This document shows, in pieces, positions 6,718-16,185 of a stretch of DNA of 64,000 nucleotides. The stretch lies in the NCBI RefSeq assembly GCF_900010725.2, contig NZ_LR734877.1:227959-291958 (forward strand), read 5' to 3'. Positions within the stretch are counted from its first letter, which is position 1; the number at the start of each line of letters is the position of its first letter. The notes under the pieces are model-generated. The model worked only from the letters and a program-made list of their open reading frames with translations. It did no database searches and was not told the DNA's origin. Both the position numbers and the translations under genes were made by a program. This DNA is from Planktothrix serta PCC 8927 (GTDB lineage Bacteria > Cyanobacteriota > Cyanobacteriia > Cyanobacteriales > Microcoleaceae).

Positions 6718-9633
6718 ATGGAACCTTGGAAATGGTTGAATATGGGTTTAGAAGTGGTATCTCGATTTATGCTTCAAAAAACCCTAGTAGATGGCCAAAA
6801 GAGAAATACGGATATCGTTGTAGCTAACAATGCTGCGATGGAGGAAAAACGGCAACAAATTCAGTTAGCACAGTATAAATTACAATGTGTACAAGTTGCG
6901 AATAATGCTGTAATAGAGGAAAAAAAACAGGAAATTCAATTAGAACAAATTAAATTACAATATATCCAAAATCGAGAGAATCGAGAATTTCAAGCCCAAC
7001 AAACTGAACTCAATCATCAACGACAAAAGGAACTCCAAGAATATATCCAAAGCGTTAATTTAGCCATCCATAAAAGCAATATTGAGTTTCAACGCTGGCG
7101 TTTTGAACAGGAAAAAAGCCTACAATCAGAATTAGCAACTTATGGTCGAGAAACCCAATTAATTATCGCCGAATATCAACGAGAAACCGCGATAAAAGTT
7201 GCCCATAACCAAGCAGAAGTTCAGAAAATTTTTGCTAATTGGCCGTTAACATTGCCTCCGGCGCAAATTTTAGAATCCTACAATAATAATTTAATTCCCC
7301 TGCGAGTTTTTATTGCGCCGCCTAAAGTTCAGTTTGAAAAGTTTGCCACCACGCCGCAAAATTTCCCTGATATTGAATTAACTATAAATCAAAAAATGCG
7401 CGATTTTTTTGATCAGTATTCTCAACAGGGAAGACCGATAGAATTTTTAGCAGGTGCTTGGGAAAGTAAACGCTTTCATAGCGAAGCCAGTATTAAAGCC
7501 TTATTCGGGATGCTAAAATCAGAACCGACATTAATATTAGAGTCGGAATTTGATGGAGATTATCTCAATTTCCGAGTCGCCTATTGGACAATAGGACAAC
7601 TTAACTATTCCTATCAAACGATTATTTCTCAACTGTCCTATCGGGATATTTTATATGATTCTGCTAAAACTCGCGCCCGGAAATGGAAAGTTACAAAAGA
7701 CAAACTATTAGCACTGGGAAAAACCCAAGCTGATATTGATAAACGGGGCGGGGATAATGAAATTAATCTCAAAATTTGGGAGGAAGAACAAAGTTTACGA
7801 GAGGAGGGAATAGAGGATGACGAGTTAGAAATTCACTATAAAATTAATAGCAAGCATTTTGAAGATTTGTACCAGTTTTTAATCACCTGTCATTTTCTGG
7901 TCGCAGGTTGGATAGCTGACACTCATCATTTATTTCTCCATGATTTCACGCCTTTATTACCGCAACTCCTCCCAGATTTAACTCAGAATATCCCCGAAGG
8001 AGAAGTTGCAGATTCAGTCATAGGGATGGTCATTTCTGGCTATGAACAAATCTACAAAATCCTAGAAACAGAAAGTTCTCATCGTCTCCCTGAATTAATC
8101 CTAGAATTAGCCCAGGGTTTAGTCAATTTACCCAATAAATCTTGGGCTAAAAATCAATTAATTAATTCTGTAAAATCTTGGTTGAAGTTAAGAAACCCGG
8201 TTTCTCAAAGAAACCGGGTTTCTGAAGTTTCTGAATTATGGGATAGAGTTAATTCTGTCGTAATAGCTAAGGATTTAGACTATATTGAAAAAATCAATAA
8301 TTTGCTAGAATCCTTGGGAGAAACTCACCGGGTTAATATTGTTCAAGCCTGTTATCAACGGGGACAAAACCATTGTCAACAGGGAGAATATACGACCGCC
8401 ATTGATGATTTTACCCAAGTTTTGTTACTCGAACCTAATTCTCCCGATGCCAATTATAATCGCGGATTAGCCTATAGTAAATTAGGGGAATATCAAGCCG
8501 CCATCGAAGATTATAACCAAACCTTGCGACTGAATCCGAATTATGTCGAGGCTTACAATAATCGCGCTAATGCCTATTATAAATTAGGGCAATATGAAAA
8601 AGCGATCGCCGATTACAATTCCTGTCTCGCCCTTAATCCTAATTTACCCGATGTCGCCCATAATCGGGATGTTGCTCAAGGAGTTTGGGATGAAAAACGA
8701 CGTCAGCAACAAACGGAAGTAGAAACAAAACGCCGTCAGGAGGAAGAAAGAAAGCGTCAGGAAGAAGCAGAAAAACGCCGTCAGCAAAAGGAATTTGAGT
8801 TTGATGTCATTACTGTTAACGCCCAAGGAAAGGAAACCAAACGAGAACGCCGTCGGGCTGAATTTTTTAAACAAGATTTAGGCAATAATATCAGTTTAGA
8901 AATGGTATCCATTCCTGGGGGAACTTTTATGATGGGTGCGGCTCAAAATGAAGCCCATGCTAGTAGCGACGAATATCCCCAACATCCCGTTAATATTGCT
9001 GCATTTTCTATGGCAAAATATCCCATTACTCAAGCTCAATGGGAAGCCGTACTTGCATTACCTAAAATAAAAATAGACTTAAAGCGCGACCCCTCTGATT
9101 TTAAAGGCGCAAACCGACCTGTTGATAGTGTAACTTGGCATGAAGCGCAGGAATTCTGTCAGCGACTTTCCCAAAAAACAGGAAAAACCTATCGTTTACC
9201 TTCTGAGGCGGAATGGGAATACGCCTGTCGTGCTCAAACTACAAGTCCTTTCCATTTTGGCGAAACCATTACAGCCGATTTAGCTAATTATGAGGCAAGT
9301 AATACTTACGGCAATGGGCCAAAAGGAACCTATCGTCAACAAACCACCGATGTCGGTAGTTTCCCTCCAAATGCCTTTGGATTATACGATATGCACGGCA
9401 ACGTTTGGGAATGGTGCGCTGACCCTTGGCATGAAAATTATACTGGTGCGCCAGATGATGGTAGCGTTTGGGAGTCGGGCGGAAATACTCAATACCGGGT
9501 GATTCGCGGTGGTTCGTGGTTCAACTATCCCTGGGATTGTCGCAGTGCCAATCGTGGCAGGTACGTGCCGGGCGGTCGGTACTGGGACTACGGTTTTCGT
9601 GTTGTTTCCCTCCCGCCTGCGTGGACTCTTTAG
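6718..9633 (+). CDS. coiled-coil/TPR/FGE-sulfatase (CLec-fold) protein; DGR target
   Basis: 971 residues from ATG 6718 (MEPWKWLNMG), preceded by a GGAGA-like site; the frame is open further upstream but that part crosses the palindrome at 6622. Order: helical coiled coil rich in Gln/Glu (about 20-180); an unrecognised conserved-looking middle (about 180-540); three TPRs (about 545-645, e.g. DANYNRGLAYSKLGEYQAAIEDY); a Lys/Arg/Glu-rich helix; an FGE-sulfatase domain (about 723-971: MVSIPGGTFMMG, YRLPSEAEWEYACRA, GNVWEWCADPW, YRVIRGGSW). The catalytic Cys pair of true formylglycine-generating enzymes is not evident, so it is more likely a ligand-binding C-type-lectin fold. The end (CRSANR...YGFRVV) is a DGR variable region. 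No signal peptide. Inferred role: a variable recognition module on an intracellular scaffold. A palindromic repeat lies inside the coding sequence at 8190-8224. Confidence 0.88.
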   Translation: MEPWKWLNMGLEVVSRFMLQKTLVDGQKRNTDIVVANNAAMEEKRQQIQLAQYKLQCVQVANNAVIEEKKQEIQLEQIKLQYIQNRENREFQAQQTELNHQRQKELQEYIQSVNLAIHKSNIEFQRWRFEQEKSLQSELATYGRETQLIIAEYQRETAIKVAHNQAEVQKIFANWPLTLPPAQILESYNNNLIPLRVFIAPPKVQFEKFATTPQNFPDIELTINQKMRDFFDQYSQQGRPIEFLAGAWESKRFHSEASIKALFGMLKSEPTLILESEFDGDYLNFRVAYWTIGQLNYSYQTIISQLSYRDILYDSAKTRARKWKVTKDKLLALGKTQADIDKRGGDNEINLKIWEEEQSLREEGIEDDELEIHYKINSKHFEDLYQFLITCHFLVAGWIADTHHLFLHDFTPLLPQLLPDLTQNIPEGEVADSVIGMVISGYEQIYKILETESSHRLPELILELAQGLVNLPNKSWAKNQLINSVKSWLKLRNPVSQRNRVSEVSELWDRVNSVVIAKDLDYIEKINNLLESLGETHRVNIVQACYQRGQNHCQQGEYTTAIDDFTQVLLLEPNSPDANYNRGLAYSKLGEYQAAIEDYNQTLRLNPNYVEAYNNRANAYYKLGQYEKAIADYNSCLALNPNLPDVAHNRDVAQGVWDEKRRQQQTEVETKRRQEEERKRQEEAEKRRQQKEFEFDVITVNAQGKETKRERRRAEFFKQDLGNNISLEMVSIPGGTFMMGAAQNEAHASSDEYPQHPVNIAAFSMAKYPITQAQWEAVLALPKIKIDLKRDPSDFKGANRPVDSVTWHEAQEFCQRLSQKTGKTYRLPSEAEWEYACRAQTTSPFHFGETITADLANYEASNTYGNGPKGTYRQQTTDVGSFPPNAFGLYDMHGNVWEWCADPWHENYTGAPDDGSVWESGGNTQYRVIRGGSWFNYPWDCRSANRGRYVPGGRYWDYGFRVVSLPPAWTL
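8190..8224. repeat. double palindromic repeat inside a coding sequence
   Basis: AAGAAACCCGGTTTCT and AAAGAAACCGGGTTTCT stand back to back within the DGR target gene and are translated in frame as RNPVSQRNRVSE. The same palindrome is otherwise intergenic in this window, so an in-frame insertion into a linker between the middle region and the TPRs is likely. Confidence 0.75.
9508..9633 (+). other. DGR variable region (VR) of the FGE/CLec domain
   Basis: The last 42 codons begin GGSW and contain CRSANR and GFRVV, the frame of DGR variable regions in FGE-type targets. Where such proteins carry template-encoded Asn (AAC/AAT), this copy has F, Y, W, D, G, Y, V, G, G, Y, W, D and Y, all reachable by changing the two adenines of an AAY codon. 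Only 12 of 93 bases from 9508 to 9600 are A, far below the rest of the gene. The 3' end from about 9592 (GGTTTTCGTGTTGTTTCCC) is where the invariant initiation site would lie. The template repeat is not in this window, so this rests on pattern only. Confidence 0.8.
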
Positions 9634-9697
9634 CCCTTTGTCCTTTAGCCCTTTAGCCCTTTACCCTTCTTTCTTCTTTTCCCTTCTTCCCTTTTCG

Positions 9698-9732
9698 CGC
9701 GTCAGCGCGTTTAAAAATTTTTTTTTTCAGGG
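9698..9732 (+). other. hairpin just downstream of the DGR variable region
   Basis: CGCGC-GTCA-GCGCG forms a 5-bp GC stem with a four-base loop, and a run of T follows. DGR target genes often carry a short GC hairpin with a tetraloop downstream of the initiation-of-mutagenic-homing site, which this resembles in place and form. It would equally well serve as an intrinsic terminator for the target gene, because of the T tract at about 9718-9727. Confidence 0.55.
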
Positions 9733-9790
9733 GACGGGTTTTGTTAGAAAATTGTGTCAACCCACAATAATTTTAATAAACCCGCCCTCT
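9726..9790. repeat. GC-rich inverted repeat (GACGGGTTTT...AAACCCGCCC)
   Basis: GACGGGTTTTGTTAG and, further on, TAATAAACCCGCCC form imperfect arms of the dispersed GGGCGGGTT...AACCCGCCC element also found near 17234 and 28805. It separates the DGR target from the VapBC-like pair and may mark where DNA was inserted. Confidence 0.5.
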
Positions 9791-9813
9791 TGCTAAAATT
9801 CAGAGGAAAACCA

Positions 9814-10005
9814 ATGATTATGAAAGGTTATATCAAAGGAAAAAGCATTATTCTCATAGATTGCTTGCCCGAAAATGTCCAAGAGGGTGATCAAGTAGAG
9901 GTGTCTGTTTCCGTTATCCCCAAACCCAAATATTCCTTTCCGACTTTTCAGTTAGGAATTAAAGAAGATTACCTCAACCGAGAAAAAATTTATGAGTCTG
10001 ATTAA
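9814..10005 (+). CDS. VapB-like antitoxin
   Basis: 63 residues from ATG 9814, preceded by AGAGGAAA five bases upstream; an in-frame TTG at 9754 would lie in the repeat and is unlikely. The N-terminus (MKGYIKGKSIILIDCLPENVQEGDQVEVSV) is the small beta-rich pattern of AbrB-like or similar antitoxins that precede PIN toxins in cyanobacteria, and the tail is charged (GIKEDYLNREKIYESD). It overlaps the start of the PIN gene by 14 bases, the arrangement of an operon with translational coupling. Antitoxin function is inferred from partner and size. Confidence 0.7.
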   Translation: MIMKGYIKGKSIILIDCLPENVQEGDQVEVSVSVIPKPKYSFPTFQLGIKEDYLNREKIYESD

Positions 10006-10462
10006 GATATTTTTTGACACAAATGTTTTGGTCTACGCTCACGATGAATCTGCCAATTACCATACAGAATCGGCAGAATTACTGCAAATGACTTTAGAGG
10101 AAAAAGTTCAAGGTATCATCGCTGAACAAAACATCATTGAACTGTATAGAATTCTGACTAACCCTAGTGCTATGAAAGGTAATGCCTTAAACCCATCAAC
10201 CGCTAGAGATTTAATTGCTGGAACCTACCTAACGGGTACTTTGGAAATCCTTTATCCTAATCATTCTACCCTAGACAAAGTATTGGAATTAGCCGTCAAT
10301 GGTAATTTTATTTCAGCCAGAATTTTTGATATTAGACTAGCGGCTTTGATTTTAGATGCGGGCATTGATTTTTTTGCCACTTATAATATTAGTGATTTTC
10401 AGGGAATCCCTGGTTTAAACCCATTGAGACCACCACAAATTTTGACAGCTATACCAGATTAG
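9992..10462 (+). CDS. vapC: PIN-domain ribonuclease toxin (VapC-like)
   Basis: 156 residues, ATG start within the end of the antitoxin gene. FFDTNVLVYAHDES carries the first PIN acidic residue, IIELYRILT the Glu, and a later DIRLAALILDAGIDFFATYN segment the remaining Asp positions plus the ATYNISDF end typical of VapC. PIN proteins cut RNA (tRNA or rRNA) when freed from their antitoxin. This pair stands between the DGR target and its Avd protein, which is unusual, and the avd start codon follows after only three bases. All expected acidic residues seem to be present, so it should be intact. Confidence 0.88.
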   Translation: MSLIKIFFDTNVLVYAHDESANYHTESAELLQMTLEEKVQGIIAEQNIIELYRILTNPSAMKGNALNPSTARDLIAGTYLTGTLEILYPNHSTLDKVLELAVNGNFISARIFDIRLAALILDAGIDFFATYNISDFQGIPGLNPLRPPQILTAIPD

Positions 10463-10465
10463 ACA

Positions 10466-10861
10466 ATGACATCCTCCTATTTAGCTGAAAAAATTAACAA
10501 AATGAGTGAATTACCGATTATCCAGAAAACCTATGATTTAATTAAATGGTATGTACCCATATTAAATCGCCTACCGCGAGATCATAAATTTACATTAGGA
10601 GATAGAATCATTACCGGACTTTATGACCTTCTCGAAGGATTAATTTTAGCCCGTTATTCCCCAAATAAACTAAACCAATTAGAATTATTGAATGGCAAAT
10701 TAGATATTCTGCGCCATCAAACCAGAATATTATTAGATTTCGAGTTAATTAAAACTGAACGCTATGAGTATATCGCAAAATTGATTAATGAAATTGGCAC
10801 AGAGTTAGGAGGATGGATTAAACAACAACGAAAAAACACCGAAAAGTTGCCTAATCTATAA
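10466..10861 (+). CDS. avd: bAvd-family DGR accessory variability determinant
   Basis: 131 residues; ATG 10466, with an alternative ATG at 10502 (MSELPIIQK). The segment [18 protein letters not shown] followed by [15 protein letters not shown] is the diagnostic N-terminus of bAvd proteins, and the rest is long amphipathic helices with many Lys/Arg, fitting the four-helix-bundle pentamer. Avd binds the DGR reverse transcriptase and template RNA and is needed for mutagenic homing. Here it is 3 bases after the PIN gene and about 830 bases after the variable region, but no reverse transcriptase or template repeat follows: the next gene is rpsJ. The related S23/four-helix family (23S rRNA intervening-sequence proteins) is the alternative. 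Confidence 0.87.
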   Translation: MTSSYLAEKINKMSELPIIQKTYDLIKWYVPILNRLPRDHKFTLGDRIITGLYDLLEGLILARYSPNKLNQLELLNGKLDILRHQTRILLDFELIKTERYEYIAKLINEIGTELGGWIKQQRKNTEKLPNL

Positions 10862-10890
10862 TTTTTATCGTGTGAGGATCAAAATAGAGA

Positions 10891-10936
10891 AAACCTACTC
10901 ACGCCTCCCAATTGAAAGGTCAGGTTGAGTAGGTTT
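10891..10936 (-). terminator. hairpin terminator downstream of rpsJ
   Basis: AAACCTACTCA (10891-10901) pairs with TGAGTAGGTTT (10926-10936), an 11-bp perfect stem with a 24-base loop. Read on the minus strand the stem is followed by a T-rich stretch (TTTTCTCTATTTT). It ends the str operon and may also stop transcripts from avd. Confidence 0.75.
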
Positions 10937-10950
10937 AAAACCGTTGGAGC

Positions 10951-11268
10951 TTAGAGTTTTACTTCAATATCAACTCCAGCAGGTAAATCCAATTTCATCA
11001 AAGCATCAATGGTTTTGGAAGAAGGCTGATAAATATCGATAATTCGACGATGGGTACGAGTCTCGAAGTGTTCGCGTGAATCTTTATCAACGTGGGGAGA
11101 ACGCAGTAAGCAGTAAATCCGGCGTCTTGTGGGTAAAGGAATCGGCCCAATGGCAGTAGCGCTAGTCCGATTGGCCGTATCTACAATTTTCTCGCAGGAG
11201 GTATCAAGTAAACGACGATCAAACGCTTTGAGACGAATCCGAATTTTTTGCTGTTGAATAGTGGCCAT
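10951..11268 (-). CDS. rpsJ: 30S ribosomal protein S10
   Basis: 105 residues, the usual length. [22 protein letters not shown], then [36 protein letters not shown] and the VDIEVKL end are the S10 signature. It belongs to the 30S head, and as NusE also joins antitermination complexes. In cyanobacteria rpsJ closes the str operon after tuf, as here (tuf is 146 bases upstream). Confidence 0.98.
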   Translation of the reverse strand: MATIQQQKIRIRLKAFDRRLLDTSCEKIVDTANRTSATAIGPIPLPTRRRIYCLLRSPHVDKDSREHFETRTHRRIIDIYQPSSKTIDALMKLDLPAGVDIEVKL

Positions 11269-11414
11269 TTTGTGTTCAGTTGTCTAGGTTCAGGATAACG
11301 GATCTGATTAATGATTAATCAGTGCATCTTCACAGATAGAAGGTGCAGAAGAGGGGATCAAATTTCCACTTTTCCGCAACCTTACCATCAACTTTGAAGA
11401 TTTAATTCTGGAGC

Positions 11415-12644
11415 TTACTTAAGAATTTTGGATACAACGCCCGCACCAACGGTACGGCCACCTTCGCGGATAGCAAAGCGCATCCCTTGTTCAATGGCGA
11501 TCGGGTTGATCAGTGTCACCGTCATTTTAATCCGGTCACCGGGCATAATCATTTCTGCTGTACCCCCCTCATCATCCGTAAAGGCGCTGATGGTTCCAGT
11601 CACGTCTGTTGTCCGCACATAGAACTGAGGACGATAGCCGGGGAAGAACGGAGTGTGACGACCGCCTTCTTCTTTGGTCAGAATGTAAACTTCTGATTCA
11701 AATTCAGTGTGAGGAGTAATAGAACCGGGTTTGGCAATCACCATTCCCCGTTCAATATCCTCTTTTTGAATTCCCCGCAGCAGCAGACCTGCGTTGTCCC
11801 CTGCCATCCCTTCATCCAGACTCTTCTTGAACATTTCTATCCCGGTGACGGTGGTAGAACGAGTGTCTTTAATTCCAACCAACTGAACGGTGTCACCGAC
11901 TTTGACTTTACCCCGTTCAATCCGACCCGTGGCCACTGTCCCCCGTCCAGTAATGGAGAAGACATCTTCAACAGCCATCAGGAAAGGTTTATCAATATCA
12001 CGCTCAGGAGTGGGGATATAGGAATCCACTTCTTCCATCAGCTTGTAGATTTTATCAACCCAGTCATTTGTACCTTTGGTGGTTTTGGGATCTTTTACCA
12101 TTGCATCCAAGGCTTCTTTAGCAGATCCAGCCACAATGGGGATATTGTCACCATCGAAGTCGTAGGAGCTTAACAGTTCCCGCACTTCCAATTCCACCAG
12201 TTCTAATAGTTCCGCATCATCCACCATGTCTTCCTTGTTCAGGAACACAACAATATTGGGAACCCCAACCTGTTTGGCCAAAAGGATGTGTTCACGGGTT
12301 TGGGGCATGGGGCCGTCAGCCGCAGACACCACTAAAATTGCACCGTCCATTTGGGCGGCACCGGTGATCATGTTTTTCACATAGTCAGCGTGACCCGGGC
12401 AGTCAACGTGAGCATAGTGGCGCTCTTTGGTTTCATACTCAACGTGAGCCGTATTGATTGTGATCCCCCGTGCTTTTTCTTCGGGTGCTGCATCAATTTC
12501 ATCATATTTTTTAGCGGTGGCTTGACCCATAGCCGCCAAAGTCATGGTAATTGCAGCCGTTAAAGTCGTTTTACCGTGGTCAACGTGACCAATCGTACCG
12601 ATGTTAACGTGGGGTTTGTTCCGTTCAAATTTTGCGCGTGCCAT
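11415..12644 (-). CDS. tuf: translation elongation factor Tu
   Basis: 409 residues, full length. GTPase motifs: [10 protein letters not shown] (P loop), RGITI (switch I), DCPGH (G3), NKEDMVDD (G4) and SAKEAL (G5). The extra segment around [15 protein letters not shown] is typical of cyanobacterial and plastid EF-Tu. It delivers aminoacyl-tRNA to the ribosome. It is third from the end of the str operon, 134 bases after fusA. Confidence 0.98.
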   Translation of the reverse strand: MARAKFERNKPHVNIGTIGHVDHGKTTLTAAITMTLAAMGQATAKKYDEIDAAPEEKARGITINTAHVEYETKERHYAHVDCPGHADYVKNMITGAAQMDGAILVVSAADGPMPQTREHILLAKQVGVPNIVVFLNKEDMVDDAELLELVELEVRELLSSYDFDGDNIPIVAGSAKEALDAMVKDPKTTKGTNDWVDKIYKLMEEVDSYIPTPERDIDKPFLMAVEDVFSITGRGTVATGRIERGKVKVGDTVQLVGIKDTRSTTVTGIEMFKKSLDEGMAGDNAGLLLRGIQKEDIERGMVIAKPGSITPHTEFESEVYILTKEEGGRHTPFFPGYRPQFYVRTTDVTGTISAFTDDEGGTAEMIMPGDRIKMTVTLINPIAIEQGMRFAIREGGRTVGAGVVSKILK

Positions 12645-12778
12645 TTTGAGTTAAAAATTGAAAGTTTTCAAGAAAAATAGTTGAGGGAAGAAGACAGGTA
12701 TCAGGTGTTGGCGGCTGGCTGTTAACCACCTGCCGTTAAGGACAACAGGCCAAAACCTGACGACCCGCAATTGTTAAT

Positions 12779-14854
12779 TTAGTTGCCTTTGTTCTTGGCA
12801 ACAATAGCTTCAGCAACGCTACGAGGAACTTCCTCATAGTGACTGAACTCCATTGTGAAAATGCCTCGACCTTGGGTTTTGGAACGAATGTCGGTTGCAT
12901 AACCAAACATTTCTGCTAAAGGAACCTTAGCGGTAACTTTGGCAATCCCTTGTTCAGTTCCTTGACCCTCGATTTGGCCTCGGCGAGAGTTGAGGTCTCC
13001 AATCACGTTACCAATAAAGTCTTCTGGTACTTCTACCTCAACCTTCATCATGGGCTCTAACAAGACGGGTTTAGCCTTATTAGCCGCTGCTTTCAACGCC
13101 ATAGAACCAGCGATCTTGAAAGCCATTTCTGAGGAGTCTACATCGTGGTAAGACCCATCCACCAGAGTCGCTTTCAAGTCAATCAGAGGATAACCCGCAA
13201 CCACACCTGTTTCACAGGCTTCTTTCATCCCTTGTTCCGCCGGGTTGATGTACTCTTTAGGTACAGTTCCGCCGACGATTTTGGAAACAAATTCAAACCC
13301 GCTACCCGGTTCACCGGGTTCGAGATTGATCACAACGTGACCGTATTGACCTTTACCACCACTTTGACGGATGAACTTGCCTTCAGCTTTAACCGATTCG
13401 CGGATGGTTTCCCGATAAGCCACCTGGGGCGCGCCCACATTCGCTTCAACTTTGAACTCCCGCAGCATCCGGTCAACCAGAATTTCTAAGTGGAGTTCAC
13501 CCATCCCCGCAATCACCGTTTGATTCGTCTCAGAATCAACGGAAACCCGGAAAGTGGGATCTTCCTCTGATAAAGATTGGAGAGCTTTGGACAGTTTTTC
13601 CATATCCTGTTTCGTTTTGGGTTCCACCGCCACGGAAATTACAGGTTCAGGGATAAACAGAGATTCCAAAATAATCGGCTTCGCGTCATCACAAAGGGTA
13701 TCACCGGTGAGGGTATCTTTCAAACCCAACGCCGCCCCTAAGTCTCCAGCCCGCAGTTCATCCACTTCAATCCGATCATCGGCTTTGAGAACGATCAAAC
13801 GGGAAATCCGTTCTTTCTTATCTTTCGAGGAGTTTAAAACATAGCTGCCCTTTTGCAGAACCCCGGAATAAACCCGAACAAAGGTCAAACGACCGTAGGG
13901 ATCAGCCATGATCTTAAAGGCTAGAGCCGATAAGGGAGCGTTATCATCAGCATAACGGACGTCAATTTCACCACTGGGTAAGGTTCCCTGAATCGGAGGA
14001 ACTTCCCCCGGAGCCGGGAGATAGTCAACTACCGCATCTAACAGTTGTTGTACCCCTTTGTTTTTGAAGGCCGAACCACACAGGAGCGGAATGATCGTCC
14101 CAGCAACTGTACCTTTGCGTAACTGCGTCCGAATTTCTTCGTTCGTCAGTTCTTCGCCTTCGAGGTACTTCTCCATCAGGTGATCATCAGTCTCAGCAAC
14201 GGATTCCACCAATTTCACGCGGTATTCTTCCGCGATCTCTCTGACCGCTTCTGGAATATCATCGGTGATTTCGATATCCGTTCCTTTGTCGTTGGTGTAG
14301 ATATAAGCTTTCATCTCCACCAAATCCACTAATCCTTGGAGGTTGTCTTCACTTCCTATCGGGATCTGGATCGGAACTGCATTGGCTCTTAAGCGATCGC
14401 GGATTTGCTCATAGACTTTGAAGAAATTCGCGCCTGTGCGATCCATCTTGTTCACAAAGACGATCCGAGGAACTTTATAGCGATCAGCTTGTCTCCAAAC
14501 GGTTTCAGACTGAGGTTGTACACCACCGACTGAACAAAAGACAGCAATCACACCGTCTAACACCCGCATGGAGCGCTCGACTTCAATGGTGAAGTCAACG
14601 TGACCGGGAGTGTCAATGATATTGATCTTATGATCTTTCCAACTGGTAGTAATCGCGGCAGCCGTGATGGTAATTCCACGCTCCCGCTCTTGAGCCATCC
14701 AGTCGGTTACTGCGGTTCCTTCATGGACTTCGCCCATTTTATGAACCATGCCAGAGTAGAATAAAATCCGCTCTGTTGTGGTTGTTTTGCCCGCATCAAT
14801 GTGGGCTGCAATACCAATATTCCGTACTCTCTCAAGCGGGACGGTACGTGCCAC
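12779..14854 (-). CDS. fusA: translation elongation factor G
   Basis: 691 residues, GTG start preceded by a near-perfect Shine-Dalgarno (AAGGAGGT, five bases before). GTPase motifs [36 protein letters not shown] and NKMDRTGAN are intact, and domains II-V follow to the standard C-terminus ([21 protein letters not shown]). It drives translocation on the ribosome. It lies between rpsG (68 bases upstream) and tuf. Confidence 0.98.
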   Translation of the reverse strand: MARTVPLERVRNIGIAAHIDAGKTTTTERILFYSGMVHKMGEVHEGTAVTDWMAQERERGITITAAAITTSWKDHKINIIDTPGHVDFTIEVERSMRVLDGVIAVFCSVGGVQPQSETVWRQADRYKVPRIVFVNKMDRTGANFFKVYEQIRDRLRANAVPIQIPIGSEDNLQGLVDLVEMKAYIYTNDKGTDIEITDDIPEAVREIAEEYRVKLVESVAETDDHLMEKYLEGEELTNEEIRTQLRKGTVAGTIIPLLCGSAFKNKGVQQLLDAVVDYLPAPGEVPPIQGTLPSGEIDVRYADDNAPLSALAFKIMADPYGRLTFVRVYSGVLQKGSYVLNSSKDKKERISRLIVLKADDRIEVDELRAGDLGAALGLKDTLTGDTLCDDAKPIILESLFIPEPVISVAVEPKTKQDMEKLSKALQSLSEEDPTFRVSVDSETNQTVIAGMGELHLEILVDRMLREFKVEANVGAPQVAYRETIRESVKAEGKFIRQSGGKGQYGHVVINLEPGEPGSGFEFVSKIVGGTVPKEYINPAEQGMKEACETGVVAGYPLIDLKATLVDGSYHDVDSSEMAFKIAGSMALKAAANKAKPVLLEPMMKVEVEVPEDFIGNVIGDLNSRRGQIEGQGTEQGIAKVTAKVPLAEMFGYATDIRSKTQGRGIFTMEFSHYEEVPRSVAEAIVAKNKGN

Positions 14855-14922
14855 AGCTACCTCCTTTTTAAACCTTTATTAAGATTTTATACGTTTACGG
14901 ATATCACTGCTATCCCCAATTT

Positions 14923-15393
14923 TTAGTACCGATAATGAGCAAAAGCTTTATTAGCTTCTGCCATCCGGTGGGTTTCTTCCCGTTTGCGAACTGCACTTCC
15001 GCTTTCGTTGGCGGCATCCATCAGTTCATTGGCTAATCGTACAGCCATGGAACGTCCGGTTCTAGCTCTAGCATATTGAATTAACCAACGTAGGGCTAAA
15101 GCTGTTCCTCGTTCTGAGCGGACTTCCATCGGAACTTGATAGGTTGCACCGCCAACCCGTCGTGCTTTCACTTCAACCAGGGGGGTAGCATTGCGAACGG
15201 CTTTTTCAAACACCTCTAAAGGCTCTGAACCCGTTCTTTCTTCGATTGTTTTCAGTGCCTGATAAATGATCCGGTAGGCAATGGATTTCTTTCCATGTTT
15301 CATGATGCGACGTACCATCATGCTAACTAAGCGACTGTTATAGACCGGATCAGCAGGGATCGGACGCTTCTGCACAACTCTGCGACGAGACAT
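14923..15393 (-). CDS. rpsG: 30S ribosomal protein S7
   Basis: 156 residues. [20 protein letters not shown] and [18 protein letters not shown], then [23 protein letters not shown] and [19 protein letters not shown] define bacterial S7, which binds the 3' major domain of 16S rRNA. Second gene of the str operon, 132 bases after rpsL. Confidence 0.98.
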   Translation of the reverse strand: MSRRRVVQKRPIPADPVYNSRLVSMMVRRIMKHGKKSIAYRIIYQALKTIEERTGSEPLEVFEKAVRNATPLVEVKARRVGGATYQVPMEVRSERGTALALRWLIQYARARTGRSMAVRLANELMDAANESGSAVRKREETHRMAEANKAFAHYRY

Positions 15394-15525
15394 ATTGTAT
15401 CTTCCTCAACACAATAGATGATTTTAGATTTTCAGCGATGAGTACAAGTCATCCGAAGCTAACGGCTGTTAGCCTTGAGCTAACAACACAAGTGCAACTT
15501 TTAACTTGACCGTGATTCAAAGTTC

Positions 15526-15897
15526 TTATTTAGGACGCTTGGCGCCATACTTCGAGCGTCCCTGACGACGATCTTTGACTCCCGCCGTATCTAATGTTCC
15601 CCGAATAATGTGATATCGAACTCCAGGCAAATCTTTCACCCGACCGCCTCGAATCATTACTACGGAGTGTTCTTGCAAGTTGTGACCAATACCCGGAATA
15701 TATGCTGTCACTTCATAGCCAGAGGTTAGCCGCACCCTTGCCACCTTACGCAGCGCGGAATTAGGTTTTTTGGGGGTGGTTGTATAAACCCGTGTGCAGA
15801 CTCCCCGCCGTTGAGGGCAACTCTTAAGGGCGGGCGATTTTGTTTTCTTCTGAGTCTGTTCCCGTGCAGAACGAATTAGTTGCTGGATAGTGGGCAT
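15526..15897 (-). CDS. rpsL: 30S ribosomal protein S12
   Basis: 123 residues, complete. [70 protein letters not shown] are the S12 decoding-centre loops; Lys at the KPNS position is the streptomycin-sensitive form. First gene of the str operon, so its promoter should lie in 15898-16065 just before the heptad array. Confidence 0.98.
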   Translation of the reverse strand: MPTIQQLIRSAREQTQKKTKSPALKSCPQRRGVCTRVYTTTPKKPNSALRKVARVRLTSGYEVTAYIPGIGHNLQEHSVVMIRGGRVKDLPGVRYHIIRGTLDTAGVKDRRQGRSKYGAKRPK

Positions 15898-16185
15898 GAG
15901 TTACGACATACTGAAATAATTAGGCAATTTGAAGTTTTAAGGTATCTCCACTGAAATATCCCTCCCCTACCTGGGGACGGGACTTTCTTTCAAAAGTATG
16001 GTCAGATGTTGACACCCAAAAGATCATAATAACCCATCCAGGTACTTTTGGCAAACTTTCTCTAGTAGGGAACAGGGAACAGGGAACAGGGAACAGGGAA
16101 CAGGGAACAGGGAACAGGGAACAGGCAATAGGCAATAGGCAATAGGCAATAGGCAATGGGGAACAGGAAGAATAAAATATAGGGT
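15898..16185. repeat. rpsL upstream region with heptamer tandem array (16068-16165)
   Basis: From 16068 the sequence is a run of GGGAACA heptamers (about nine) that changes to GGCAATA heptamers (about five) up to roughly 16160. These are STRR-type heptameric tandem repeats as known from filamentous cyanobacteria. The rest of the interval is the likely str operon promoter region; no gene is seen. Open frames reading through the array (Leu/Phe/Pro/Cys/Ser repeats) are artefacts. Confidence 0.85.

Noticed and set aside
11709-12173. 154-codon frame antisense to tuf
   Set aside because: A shadow of a highly expressed, biased-codon gene; no start site and no homology pattern.
13953-13967. YADD motif, as in the active site of reverse transcriptases
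   Set aside because: It lies in the reading frame of fusA (residues [10 protein letters not shown]), in the linker of EF-G domain II. No other reverse-transcriptase motif is near, so it is not the missing DGR reverse transcriptase.
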